Assembly: GCA_033064195.1 (NCBI GenBank)
Contig: JARBJD010000012.1
Span: 1 to 64,000 of the forward strand
From: Blattamonas nauphoetae
Taxonomy: Eukaryota > Preaxostyla > Oxymonadida
Direction of reading: 5' to 3'
DNA: 64,000 bases
The notes beneath the pieces were generated by a model. That model did no database searches and was not told the origin of the DNA. It saw only the letters and a program-made list of their open reading frames with translations. Every line of letters begins with the position of its first letter. Position 1 is the stretch's first letter. The translations under genes and the position numbers were made by a program. Of this stretch, positions 31,070 to 43,414 are shown piece after piece.

Positions 31070-34000
31070 ATGCAACAGTTGGAACACGCAATTCTTACTG
31101 CATTCAATGTGAATCTGCCAAATCAAGAGCGGGACAATGCTCTTGACACAGCAAGACAATTCACCATGACATCGTCATGCCTTACTGTTTGTTCTCTCAT
31201 TGTTTTGACAATACAAGGGCCTCATCCTATTTATGCCACATTTTTCTGTTGAATTAGTTGTGTTTTCAATTGTTTTGCCAATCTCAATCCAAGGAAGTCC
31301 GCTTCTGGTCAATTGGCCGAATTACGGAACTTCTTGAAAAATTCTATACTCAACTAAGTCAAGATGACCTTTCATTTCTCCGACAAAATGCTCCAGCTTG
31401 GATTCAACAACCACAAGCCAAACAAGAAGAAAGTTTCATCCGTCGAAAGTTTGGCCAGATGTATTCAATTCTTATCAAGAAAGAATACCCAAAAATGTGG
31501 CCAACAGCATTTACTGATCTGCTTAAAACTCTTGAATCGGGTGGAGAAACAGAGTTAGGCTTCTTCATTGAAATACTGAAGGCGGTCGATCACAACATCA
31601 TTCACATCCCCACGCAACCTAATTCCGATCAAACTGTTGCCATTCGAGAGTTTAAGGACAATATCAAATCAGATTGCCTTCAGACTATCGTCGTCACTTG
31701 GTACAACTTCCTCCAGTCGACTTTCTCCGAATACCCAAGAATCGCAGATTCCATCATGTCAATGGTGATTCCATACACAACATGGGTGGATCTTGACTTA
31801 ATCGCGAGCAAACAATTCCTGACGTTGATGTATCTCATTTTAAATCCACCATTCGGCCTCACTCAAGTCACCATTTTTCATGATGAGCCTGTCCCAGCTA
31901 AAATCGGAGGTATTCCAACAGGTGTCTACAAACTTTCGATGACTTCGCCGGATAAGACTTTAACCTCGTTCTTATCACCTCAAGTTCTATTTCAAGAGAT
32001 TGGAGGGCCTCCTGTCATGTCAGAAGAATGGATGGTAACTGCTGAGCCACTCAGGTGCAAAGTCCTTCATTTTCTCAAAACAATCATTCGACGAGGCTCC
32101 TCACCATATGCCAAGTTGCAACTCATCACAGCCATGGATATCCCAGGCATTGTTTCCCTCTTCGGAAAAGCGACTTCAAATCGCTTCAACTTCCCTTCAA
32201 TCGACGCTGCTGACCCCGCCCTTGCGGCGCATACCTCTCCGTTTGCAAATTCATCATCTCTCTCGGATGGAGAATTCACTAACGATCTCAGACTCGCAAC
32301 AGCCCAACTCCTCGCCGAGACAGGCAGCCAAATCATCTCCAGCTATGCCTTTCTCATGTCGCATGGGTACACCTCACTACGGTCGCCTTTTTCACAGGAG
32401 AATAACGAGGAGACAGTGATTACTGATCCAGCACAAATTCAACTGATGGTCGACGGATCACTCATCGTCCTTTCGGATTGGATTCAGAACTTTGTGTTCT
32501 GGTTCGATCACGACGACGAACAGCTTGCGCTTGCATTGCAACCAGCCTTCCTTGATCTCCTCACCTTCTTCCGAAACGCCGCCTCATCCTCGCCATTCCC
32601 CTCGCCATCGTCTTCGCCACCCCCACAACTCCAACCCATCAACCGACCTTCTCAACTCACAGCAACCCCCCTGCATTACTCCTCTCCGCATCTCCAGCCG
32701 ATCCTCTCTCTCCTGCCATCGTTGCTCACCCTCGTCACGTCCAAACTTGCTTATCCGTCAGACCTCGCCAGTTCCATCGCCTTGTCGCAACTCGCCCAAT
32801 TTCCACCAAACTCCGTCTCGCCGATGGAACAAGAAGACTTTATCGATGCGAAAGGAGCTGTCCAACAGAAACAGGAACACTTTCTCGCCTGGCGATCCGA
32901 AATAGTCAGGATCTTCTTCGCCATCTGCAGGGTTGACAAAGAGACGGTCCAAAACCATCTCTCAGAGCGAATGCAGCAAGCACTGGCACTTCTTGATGAA
33001 TGCAGCACGGCTCACTCGACCCACGTTCAGCAGACAGATGATGACGGGAAGTATGTTGTGTTTTCTTTCTAATTGTTTCTCTCGATTACTCTTGCCACGA
33101 ATCCAGTTTTCAGAGATGCGATTGTCTCGCTGCTGTTCCTGCCGTTGAACTTGCGTTGTATCTCTTTCAACAGTCATCGTCACTTTTCACTTCCGACTTT
33201 GAAAACCCAAACAGTTTCATTACCAACGCATTCCAAACACTGCTCTCTCGTCCTTTCACTCTCTTCCCATCCCCTCTCGTCGCAACAGCCTTTATCAGTC
33301 TCTTGAACAAATATTCCCAACTGCCCCTTCGACAGCCCCCACTCATCCAACCCCTTTTCCAGTTCCTACTCTCCAAAAGTGGACTCCACAATCCGAACAT
33401 TGTCGTCTCGTCAAGTGCCTCCGCCTTCCTCGCTCGATTCACAAAACTCGCTCTTCCTGCTCGACAACACTCGACACGAACGGTCCAGATCAACCCACAA
33501 GCACAAGAACGACATCGGCAGAAAGTGGAGTCGATGGAACCCCTAATCAGTCCCCTTCTGCAGTCGGTGATTGGGCTTCTTCAGAACGCGTCCATCGAGA
33601 CAGATTCTGACATAGAACGACTTCACAACTTGTTTGTGACGAGTGGACTACTTCTGTCATCAGCAAACCCAGTCCAGTTCGATGTGAACGGGGTGTTCTC
33701 TCAGATCATTGCGACCCCTCTTCGTTTGATCGACTCAATCAACACTCCAAATTCTCCAATTGGGTCCTCCCTCTCCCCCATAACCCTGCTCGCTTTCGCC
33801 CTCAACTCCCTCTCAGCGATTTGCAAAGAGATCAACCAGTCGCCTTCTGTTCGAGAGGCTGTGAAAGGGTCGATGTTGAGTGTCGCCCAGTCTGTTGTCC
33901 GAATTGTCACTTCGACCACATCCAACCAGCTTCGCTACAATTCCATCGTCTTCCTTCGAAACGTTCGCGACATGCTCGACACAAACGCCGGCGATGCTCT

Positions 34001-34799
34001 CAGAGCTGTTGTTCCTGCGCTCCTCTTCGCGGAATACACAGACACTGACCCAAATTACAGACCCGCCGTGATTTTCAGTGAAGTCCTTCGATTGGTCCAG
34101 CACTATTCCTTCCGCTATCGGGAGGACCTGAGAGACTGCCTTGTCGCCATCTTTCCTGTCATTGTCGAGACGATTGTCTCTTCACTCCACAAACCTGTGG
34201 TTGAACAGAAGGCTCGGATGGACACTGTTTTGGCAGAGTTGAATGATAGCAATGTGACAGTTGCGTTGAGCGAGGAAGAGAGAGAACACAACCAACTTCT
34301 GCGGACGTTCATCGACCTGTTTGTGTCACTCGTTGAGACACCAGAACCACTCGAGACATTCATTCTCCAACCATCACTCACCAACACCATCAAACCTACC
34401 CTGACGGCACTCACATTTGGGTTCACCCTCCCAGACATGCCTGTCCGAGCATCTCTTCTGACGACTTTCACTAAACTCGCACAATCAGCGGAGTTTCTGG
34501 CAAATGAGGAATTCACTTCATTGTTCACATCAACCATCCACCCTGCTGCACTCCTCTCACTCATAACACCTCCTTCATCACAAACCGACCCACTGGCCAG
34601 AAAAATGACAGAATTGATGACAGTTCTTCACTTTACAGCTCTCAACACAATCGCAGGATTTGGTGATTACGTTGCTCACCAATTCCTCCCAACTCTCCAT
34701 CTTTCAGAACAACAGATTCAGATGGTTCTCCTTGCGAACCAAGAGCAGAACCAGAGCGTTCTTTGTGAATTTTATTATGTTTTTGTTCCGAAGGGATGA
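31070..34799 (+). CDS. XPOT: exportin-T (tRNA exportin, Los1/XPOT)
   Basis: Four exons are predicted: 31,070-31,186; 31,218-31,256 (only 39 nt); 31,294-33,050; 33,107-34,799. They give 1,201 aa against about 960-1,100 in other species. The N-terminal third matches the exportin-T pattern closely: EVRFWSIGRITELLEKF, ESFIRRKFGQMYSILIKKEY, FFIEILKAVDHNI and TTWVDLDLIASKQF align with the HEAT-repeat region that binds RanGTP and tRNA. The rest is helical HEAT-like sequence with Ser/Pro-rich insertions. It carries mature tRNA out of the nucleus. The last exon could instead splice near 34,763 and end at about 34,884. An earlier start at 31,007 is possible. Confidence 0.85.
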
Positions 34800-35480
34800 A
34801 TATCAGTGACGACGGAGATGATTCCGTAAAGAAAGACCACGAACGGACAGGACGCGATTGCAAGAACGAATCACGCAAAAACTAGAGGGACTTAACACAA
34901 ATTAACATTTTATTGTCACTTCACACTGAATTTGAGAGAAATTAGGGTTTTTGGAACCTATTAGACAGAGCCAAACGTGATGTTTTGATGGAGTAAAATC
35001 AGATTTTTACTGAGGGTCTGATCCGCATTACAGTTTGTGCCAAAAAGATGCCGATCTGCGCCAAAAAACATTCCCACCATTCAGACTTACGGACTCCAGA
35101 CGATCTGGCAAAGTTCTTTTCTCCTTTTTTCTCACTTCCCCCAGGACTCAGTATAGACTCAAACTTGTGATAGTGTGATTGCAGGGACTTTGGACTGCAG
35201 ATCTCACCACTTTTCGTCTCAAGCCTTTGTCTCTCCTCCAAGGCTCACAATGCGTTGTTCTTTGCTTGTTTGACTTTCATTCATTTGTCTTCATCTCTTT
35301 TTGCAGCATTTTTGAACATTGTGGATGGACATTCCTCGTTTGTCAAGACTTGATGATCAAAGTCATCATTGTCCCTGAACTTCCTTTATTTGCTCGTCTT
35401 ATCGTTTTTATCATCTTCTCCAGTCCTTCTTTCCTAAATCATCAACTTTCCCAACATTCAATCAGCATCCTTACAGCTAA

Positions 35481-36623
35481 ACTTGTTCTGAAATGAAGAA
35501 GAATAATTCAGAAATGAAAATGATTGTTCAGAAATGAAGAGGAATTGTTCAGAAATGAAAATGATTGTTCAGAAATGAACAGGAATAATTCAGAAATGAA
35601 AATGATTGTTCAGAAATGAAGAAGAATTGTTCAGAAATGAACAATGATTGTTCAGAAATGAACACGAATATTTCAGAAATGAAAACAAATAATTCAGAAA
35701 TGAAAATCATATTTAACAGGCCTGGATGATCACAAAAAAGTTTAAATCCACTCTTTTATGTTGAGAGAACGGTTGATTAAACGCTCGAAGTCATAAAAAA
35801 GCTGTTCACGTGGTGTCAGAAATACGTCCCGTATCACATCAAAACAGTGTTGTTTGTGTCAATATCTCTATAAAAGACATACACAGAGATACATATTGTG
35901 TGTTGAAGTGCATTTTTTTAAAAGACCATTATTTTTTTGATAATTATACTTTGCGAAACCGGTACTACCTGGAGATGTTTTTCCAAAGTTATTCATGTTG
36001 TCCAACAAAATAAAGTGATAATAAACATGAAAAAATGGTTGAGAATCCAAATCTTCTGAACCAGAGAACAGATCTTCACCAACTTTTGCATGACTCTTAT
36101 CATAACATAATCGAACTTGTGCGGGTTTTTGGGATCATGTGCGGTTTTTTCATGGAACCAAAACTTTATAAATACCCCTCTTTTTATCACAATTGACAAA
36201 CAATGGCTATTTCACCAGAAAACCAGCTGTCCAAGTGGATGAACCGGATGAATGATGTTTTTTCGTGATTTTTTTACCAGTTTTATTTGAGATTTTTCAT
36301 ATAGTTCTGTGTGTTGTATGGTTTAGGTGGAATGGGGGAGCAACGTTCACTCATCCGATAACAGTGTACAGCAGTATCAATAAAATGCCAGACTTGTTTT
36401 TCATTTCTGAATTATTCGTGTTCATTTCTGAACAATCATTTTTCATTTCTGAACAATTCTTCTCCATTTCTGAACAATCATTTTCATTTCTGAATTAGTC
36501 GTGTTCATTTCTGAACAATCATTTTCATTTCTGAACAATTCCTCTTCATTTCTGAACAATCATTTTCATTTCTGAATTATTCTTCTTCATTTCAGAACTA
36601 TTCTTCTTCATTTCAGAACAAGT
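35481..36623. mobile_element. element W: foldback element with tandem-repeat arms
   Basis: The left arm (35,481-35,705) is a run of about 20-bp units centred on TTCAGAAATGAAAATGATTG; the right arm (36,397-36,623) is the reverse complement. Ends read ACTTGTTCTGAAATG on both sides. The 690-bp middle is AT-rich without a coding frame. Foldback elements with internally repetitive arms are known in several eukaryotes; here the unit varies between arms, so the arms have not been fully homogenised. Confidence 0.75.
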
Positions 36624-36783
36624 CTACCTGTATTCACTTCTTTTCCATCCTTTTGGTTTTCATGTTTCGGAGATTCTCCCTTCAGGCAGAGGCGTGATAA
36701 CATTCGTCTGGATTTGTTTTAACGAGAAGCTCGCCTTTTTCTGGTTAATGTTAATTTTCTTTCTCAGGATCCCGTTTCTCTGA

Positions 36784-38538
36784 TAGTCACCCAACAATCC
36801 GGGAGTAAATAACCAAGGCAGATCCAACCACTGTCCTGACCATATTTCGTGTTTGTGTGATCGATTTACCAAAATCTAATCATCGTCTTGTTCTTTCTAA
36901 GCAAGCTCCTAAATCGTTCACAGAGATCATAAACGGCCTCTCATTGACTTACAAGGTTTGATGATCTCCATTCATTCCACCTTTCGTTTTCACTTTTTCG
37001 CCTGATTTCAATCTCCGTTTATTCGCATCGTTCACCTTTTCCATTATGGTTTTCTTCAATAACTGTCCATTTTTCCCTCAATTTTCCATTTTCATTCTTG
37101 AATTCTCATTTTTCGTCCAATCATAGCAAGTCATCTTTGATCCGATTCTCTCTCCTCAATATGACTTCCCTTGCCATTCTCACGCTTTCTCTGATTACCA
37201 ACATAACATCCCATTCTTTCTAACTCTTCTTTCCGTCCATGTCCTCAGAGACATTTCAGCAATCTGAACCACATCTCGACCGATCACATCCATGAGTCAT
37301 AGTCTCCTTAAAAACTCTTCAGTGTTTCCTAACCATTTTGCGAGGACGCTTGGCGATCTGTAGATGTAATTTCTGTTTTTTAATCGAAGAAGAGCACTCA
37401 TTAACAAACTTACTCTAAAAGAGAGAATTCAAGAATGAAAATGGAAAATTGAGGGAAAAATGGACAGTGATTGAAGAAAACCATCATCGAAAAGGTGAAC
37501 GATGCGAATAAACGGAGATTAAAATCAGGCGAAAAAGTGAAAACGAAAGGTGGAATGAATGGAGATCCTCACACCTTGAAAGTCAATGAGATGCCGTTTA
37601 TAATCTCTGTGAACGATTTAGGAGCTTGCTTAGAAAGAACAAGACGATGATTAGATCTTGGCGAATCGATCAAAAAAATACGAAATATGGTCGGGACAGT
37701 GGTTGGATCTGCCCTGTAAATAACTATGCGGGAGTTTTTTTATGTGTCTCAAAAGTTGGGAGTAACCTTGGATTTTTAATTTTTTCGACAATTTTTCACT
37801 AGAAATAACATATTTATGAATAAATGAAGTGTCCTAGGTGGTTCAGAACAAATAGTTTTGATTACCCAGCACATATTTCTCATGACCTTGAAAAGTTGAT
37901 CTCGTTGTATCTCCATAACCAGACAAAATTTTGACATGAAATTTTCGCGAAAATGAATGATTTGAGAAAAATAAACTTTGATATTTTAACTTTTAATTTT
38001 TTCCCCACCTCTCGAGAAAGAATGTGTTGATTTTGACATCATCCCAAAATTGCTCTCTCGCTATGCATCAGAAGGGAATTTCGTTTTCAAAATTCCTACA
38101 AATGATGTCAACTCTGTCCTAATCGAGTTCAAATGATCAATTTTGCATGAAAGGCGAATCGTGAGTGACAAATCCGAAGACTCTTGGAGCATTCCTTGAA
38201 AATGATGAAAAACCTTGATTTTGGTGCCTTCGAAAAAAAAGTTTGAAATGTCAAAAGTTTATTTTTCTCAAATCATTCATTTTCGCGAAAATTTCATGTC
38301 AAAATTTTGTCTGGTTATGGAGATACAACGAGATCAACTTTTCAAGGTCATGAGAAATATGTGCTGGGTAATCAAAACTATTTGTTCTGAACCACCTAGG
38401 ACACTTCATTTATTCATAAATATGTTATTTCTAGTGAAAAATTGTCGAAAAAATTAAAAATCCAAGGTTACTCCCAACTTTTGAGACACATAAAAAAACT
38501 CCCGCATAGTTATTTACTCCCGGATTGTTGGGTGACTA
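36784..38538. mobile_element. element Y: TA-flanked foldback element, split by X
   Basis: Ends read TA-GTCACCCAACAATCCGGG on the left and the reverse complement followed by TA on the right. Removing element X and one copy of its duplication leaves about 840 bp with inverted arms of about 286 bp (right arm 38,251-38,536; left arm 36,786-36,813 continued at 37,725-37,980). The arms are almost identical, including the segment CCTAGGTGGTTCAGAAC. No coding capacity is seen. TA flanks suggest a Tc1/mariner-like source of transposase. Confidence 0.82.
36814..37715. mobile_element. element X: 0.9-kb foldback element with 9-bp TSD, inside Y
   Basis: Arms of about 293 bp (36,814-37,107 and 37,423-37,715) are inverted copies, with a 315-bp middle. 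The direct repeat GTAAATAAC flanks it at 36,805-36,813 and 37,716-37,724; this sequence occurs once in the undisturbed right arm of Y, proving that X jumped into Y. Long terminal inverted repeats with a 9-bp duplication are typical of Mutator-like (MULE) elements. There is no transposase, so it is a non-autonomous member. Confidence 0.85.
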
Positions 38539-39180
38539 GAAGCCACCATGTTGTTTTTGCTTAATTTCATGACTAAAAAGAATTGAAAGTGGAATAACGA
38601 AATGAAAAGAAGCTAATGAGAACATGACATGCAAATTTTGATGTGGAATCGCACCTGCCTTTGGATAGAAACGTGAAAAAAAGAAAACGAAAATAAACGG
38701 GAAGAATTGGTGTATACTCCAGAATGAATGCTTGGAAAGGTCTGCAGAAAGCAAACGATGATACGAGAAAACGAGAAAAATGATTAAAACGAGAAAACAA
38801 ACGCGTTGTTTGGATGTTGAGGATTGTGATCATCAAATCAAGATGTATGAGGAAAACCTTCCAATACAGCTCATAAACACTGTTAAAATGGAGACACATA
38901 AATGAATTATCGTCGAAAAACGAAGAAAAACACATACTGAGTCATGGAGAGGAGAGAGAGTTTGGACGGTGAAGATTGGTGAGATCTGGTGTCCAAAGTC
39001 CCTGCAATCACACTATCACAAGTTTGAGTCTATACTGAGTCCTGGGGGAAGTGAGAAAAAAGGAGAAAAGAACTTTGCCAGATCGTCTGGAGTCCGTAAG
39101 TCTGAATGGTGGGAATGTTTTTTGGCGCAGATCGGCATCTTTTTGGCACAAACTGTACTAAAAGAAAACTCCTAGGATAC

Positions 39181-41759
39181 ATGCCAAATTCGGATGAAGT
39201 CATCATGCGATTCGGTCGAAGACATCAAACATTGATGACTCAATTTTCAGCACTCGAACAGGTCTCAAAGACATATTCCACCTCTCGACCTTTCCCAGCA
39301 AGTCCACCACTTATAGAAATACGGACACGGATTTTACATGATTCGTTTAATGATACAATGACACTTACGGTATACACATTGTTTTATCTAAGAATCTTTC
39401 AACTCACAATTCATCGTCACAGGATCTTCAAACTATCCTTCTATCACTTGTCAATCGGAATGCCCCTGCTCATGAATGGTTTAGGCTTCATAATAGATCG
39501 GCATTGAGTGGAATATTACTCATTTCAGCACCTTTCCTCTCTAATCAACATTTCGTCCATCCATCTACCATCTCTTCTGGAGTACAATACTCTCAAACGA
39601 CCTCACCCAACTCATTCATCTTCACACACCACAATAATACATTAACATTCGGAATTTCCCATATCTGTCACCCACACATCGTTCCTTCAGTCTTCGAGAA
39701 ACAACTCTTCGTTCCAACCCAAAACCAGATTAATGGACTTATCCCACGAATTAAATACATGCAGAATGAGCGAGGTAAGAATAAGTTAGTCATAGCTACA
39801 CACAGAGACCACGCCCCACCGCCTCTCAGGTCCTCACCAACATGGGCAGAAAGAATCAAAAGAAAAACACAAAAAACGCCTTCAGGACTCACAGAAGAAC
39901 AGCAGAACGAGTTTCTTAAAGCAGTACTTTCAGAGGCAGAAATGTCAACTAATGGATTCCCTTTTGGACTCTCTCTAAATTTCCAGACACCTTCGGACAC
40001 TCCCATCGATCAACAAGCCCCCGTGTATGTATTTCTGCCATCTGATTGGAAAGGAGATCCTGTGGAGAAGCAACGTGTTCTGGAAACCAAACAAAAACAG
40101 GAAGATGACTTCAGGAAAGAGATGGAGAAGCTGATCAATGCGAACGCAACCCATTTCCGAGACAAAGCAGCACAAAAACAGTCTCTTTTGCAGATTTTGG
40201 GGCAGCCTGGATGCATGTCATGTCTTGGGGACTCCCTCCTTGATCTCCCGTCACAGATCCCTCTCCAAACATTCGAGGTGGATCAGAAGGAACTCGCCAC
40301 ACGAAATGAAGATGGAAGAGTTCATGTTTTGATCGGAAAGAGCAGCCAATACATCCACACAGCCTCCTTTTTCGAGAAATGTCTGTCGAAAGAGGAACAG
40401 GAATCGCTGCAGTTTTATCCGCTCATTGGGATCGACTGCGAAATGGTGAAAGTCAAACCCAAATCATCGTTTACTAACTTTCTCGCCCTCACCGTTGCAC
40501 CAAAACCAGAACAAAAGGCCGAAGCCCCCGAATGCCTTCTCGAACTGGCACGAGTGACGATTGTGGACGATCAGTTTGAAGTGATTTTGGATTGCCTCTG
40601 TGTCCCCGACGGAGAGGTTGTGGATTACTTGACTGAATTTTCGGGAATGACAAAGGATATGCTGTACCCGTCTGCCCAACAAAAGGGGGAGAAGAAGGGC
40701 GAGAAGAAGAGCGGGAAGAATCAACCAGTGATGGTCTCAGTCCCTGCTGGGAAGAAACAGACCCAACTTCAACTGTTTAAATCCCGTCGGGCAGTTCGGG
40801 ATTTTATTCTCCGAAGTGGGATCATCCAACCAGACACTATCGTCGTCGGCCACTCTGTCGAGAACGATCTCATCGCACTCAAACTGACACACGACTTGGT
40901 CATCGACACAAGCGTGTTGTTTCCGCACAAGGCTGGCCCACCGGTGAAGAACTCTCTCCGTTTTTTGACGAAGAATTTCCTTCACTATTCCATCCAGACA
41001 GGAAATCATGATTCGAAGGAGGATTCGCTTGCTGCTCTTCGACTCGCATTTCTCGCGATTAAGAAGATAGAGGTTCCGAAGAGCGGACAAGTTAAAACTG
41101 TGCAGAAGGAGAACTTTTTTGGGTTGAGTGTTCTGGATTGCCACACAACCTGCATCGTGAACCCTGCGTCGGCGAAGGAGTGGCAGTTGGAGGAGTTGGC
41201 GAAGGCGCGAGGCAAGCCGTTGAAGCACCAAGAAGAGGCGACGAAGGCAGAAGCGAAGGAAGGGGAAACTGAGCCCTCACCGCCTGATCTTGTTGAACCA
41301 CGACGAGGAACGATGGAAGTGTCAGTGGTGACTAAATTTGATGATGCAATGTCGGCGGCAATGGCTGGACTGACAGCACAATATCATCGACAGCCTGATG
41401 ACCCGCTTCCTTTCATGTTTGTCCAATTGAACACGGTTGTCCCTGAACAACCTGCAGAGAGAAAAGAGCAAAAGTCTAAAAAAGAACAACCAGAGAAAGG
41501 AAAGAAGAAGAATAAGGAAGAAGAGCCAGAAACTGCTCCAGACAGTCAAGAACATACGAAATTCGTCCAAGATTTGGATGTTGGAATTGAGTTGCTCGTT
41601 CAGGGCTCGCCAAAGAATTCTCTGATTGTTGTTCTCTGTGGGCCGTGGGGGAAATCACCATCCGATGAAGGAAAAGGGAAACAAGGAGGAAGAGATCGCT
41701 CTGGTGCTCTGAATGATCCTTCGAATAAAGGATCAGTGATGTTTCTCTTGAAAGATTGA
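39181..41759 (+). CDS. DEDDh 3'-5' exonuclease, REXO1/REXO5 (Rex1/RNH70) family
   Basis: Two exons are predicted (39,181-39,369; 39,423-41,759) around a 53-nt intron, giving 841 aa. The exonuclease core lies at about residues 385-600: ExoI LIGIDCEMV, ExoII GHSVENDLIALKL, and ExoIII in HDSKEDSLAALRLAFLA, with the His that defines DEDDh enzymes. Two Lys/Glu-rich stretches (a GEKKGEKKSGK insert and a KSKKEQPEKGKKK tail) look like nucleolar targeting or RNA-binding segments. Rex1-type enzymes trim 5S rRNA, tRNA and snoRNA 3' ends. The N-terminal exon is supported by frame and length only. The start codon is 24 bp from the end of transposon Z, which must supply much of the upstream region. Confidence 0.85.
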
Positions 41760-41911
41760 TCATTTCAGCGAAGATGGAGATTTCCACGTTTGAACGAATG
41801 CACTATGATGTGATTGAATGATCATCGCAAATGTTTTCTTTCACCTGAGTGAGTTGATATTTAATGTCGGGCAAGATCAAGAATCTCTCTCTCTCAGTCT
41901 GCAGTTTTAAG

Positions 41912-42839
41912 ATGGTCTGCTCGACTCTTGTCAAATAATTTGTTATTTCTAATTCTTCTTGTATTTTCATCTATGTTTTTAGGGTAAATACGCCCAACTC
42001 GTCCTTGGACCAGCTGGATGTGGAAAATCAACATACTGCAACATTATGTATGAACACCTGCTGGCCAGCCGAAGGACATCTCATGTGATAAACCTTGATC
42101 CAGGAGCAGAAGAGTTTAAATATCCTGCAACGGTCAATGTCAGAGACTATATCAAGGTGGAGGACGTCATGGAGTCCATGAAACTCGGACCGAACGGCAG
42201 TTTAGTCTACTGTCTGGAATATCTCCTTCAAGATGTCTCATGGTTGTTGGATCAGATTAGTGATTTTGATGATGATTATTTGATCATCGATCTCCCTGGA
42301 CAAATTGAGCTATATACTCACATGGATCTCATTCGACAATTCACTGAACTTCTTCAAACAAGACTCAATTATCATGTTTGTTGTTTATATCTCATCGATT
42401 CACACTTTATCGTGGATTCATCGCACTTCATCTCCGGCTCACTCTCTGCTCTGTCTGCAATGGTCAGACTCGAAACACCACACATCAATATCCTCACAAA
42501 ATGCGATCTTCTTGATGGATCAAAGGGACTTGACTTGTTTTTGGAGATGGATATCACAAGCCTCATCGCCATGAATTCGCAGGAAGGAGCAGGGTCTACC
42601 TCTCCAGCTCTGCAAGAATATCAGAAAAAGAAGCAAAAATTGAATGCAGCTGTCGGAGAACTATTGGATAACTTCAGTTTAGTACGATTTTTACCACTAG
42701 ATCGGCGAGATGAAGACTCTATTGATCGGATTCTCCTGGAGATTGATAATGCCACTCAATATGGAGAAGGTCTTTCTTTTTGATTTGATATCTTTCTTTA
42801 GATGAAGAACCAAAAGAACCAGATGATGATATTGATTAG
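41912..42839 (+). CDS. GPN3: GPN-loop GTPase 3
   Basis: Three exons are predicted: 41,912-41,914 (the ATG alone), 41,983-42,769 and 42,802-42,839; introns of 68 and 32 nt; 275 aa, the usual length. The joined start MGKYAQLVLGPAGCGKST gives a P-loop in the normal place. The Gly-Pro-Asn insert is in KLGPNGSLVYCLEYL; DLPGQIELYTH is the G3 region and TKCDLL is G4. The ending QYGEDEEPKEPDDDID also matches GPN3. GPN3 with GPN1 helps assemble and import RNA polymerase II. The stop codon abuts an open frame on the minus strand. Confidence 0.93.
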
Positions 42840-43414
42840 GTCAGCTTATTTTGTCTTTCTTTCAGAATCATTTCACCGAACGAGAATTTGAATGAAATGC
42901 CCATCTTTACCCTCGGCTCTTCATGTTTAGAGGTAACGGATGAGCAATACGATTCAGGGCAAATCCTAAAATTGACTGGTTGTTGAGCAAGCTTGAGTGC
43001 AATTTGGTGGCGAACATAGAAAACCCATCCTGAGTCTTCCTCATTGACACAAGGAGTAGAGACGATAATATATCCATAGTTCAATGCCCTTCCTTTTCAC
43101 CACAAACAGTTTCATGTTCATCTGAGAGTGATATCGTCTTCTCCTTGATTTCCGATGAGATCGAATACAATCATGTTGTTCGACTCAGAAGATGGGAGAG
43201 CGAAGGGATGGTTGTGATTGGCTTGGAAGAATTGTTGGAGAAGATTGAGAGGAGGCGAAGTCGCAAAGAACGATGCGAGGAGAACTCGACGGGAGCGGAG
43301 TGGTGGACGAGTGAGAAGGCTGGATGAGACGAGAAGATGATAAGATGGAGACAACCATGGAGAGACAGAAACCAAAACGATGAGAAAGACAAACAAAAAC
43401 TGTTTTTTGACATA
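42836..43414 (-). other. unresolved stretch, possible small secreted-protein gene
   Basis: Two minus-strand frames look coding but I could not join them: 43,396-43,118 begins with a signal-like hydrophobic stretch (MFVFLIVLVSVSPWLSP) and 43,084-42,836 is a hydrophilic segment with four Cys. Alternative frames also start at an internal ATG near 43,113. If a gene is here, its stop would overlap that of GPN3 by two or three bases. Confidence 0.3.

Larger units (their letters stand above)
35029..39158. mobile_element. element Z: 4.1-kb inverted-repeat DNA transposon, TA-flanked, no transposase
   Basis: Terminal inverted repeats of about 180 bp span 35,031-35,210 and 38,978-39,156 and are nearly perfect. 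They begin CAGTTTGTGCCAAAAAGATG and are flanked by TA on both sides, which fits Tc1/mariner-type target choice. Nothing between them codes for a transposase; the longest open frames are about 130 codons without motifs. Most of the interior consists of three other inverted-repeat elements (W, Y and X). It is therefore a non-autonomous element that has collected further insertions. Its right end lies just before the REXO gene. Confidence 0.85.

Noticed and set aside
31258-33072. Exportin-1 (CRM1) as the identity of the exportin gene
   Set aside because: The order and wording of the N-terminal HEAT segments (VRFW...ESFIRRK...WVDLDLIA) fit exportin-T better than exportin-1.
38573-38935. A 120-codon minus-strand frame inside element Z that could be a transposase piece
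   Set aside because: It is Phe/Leu-rich from AT-rich DNA and lacks any DDE/D-type motif or zinc finger.
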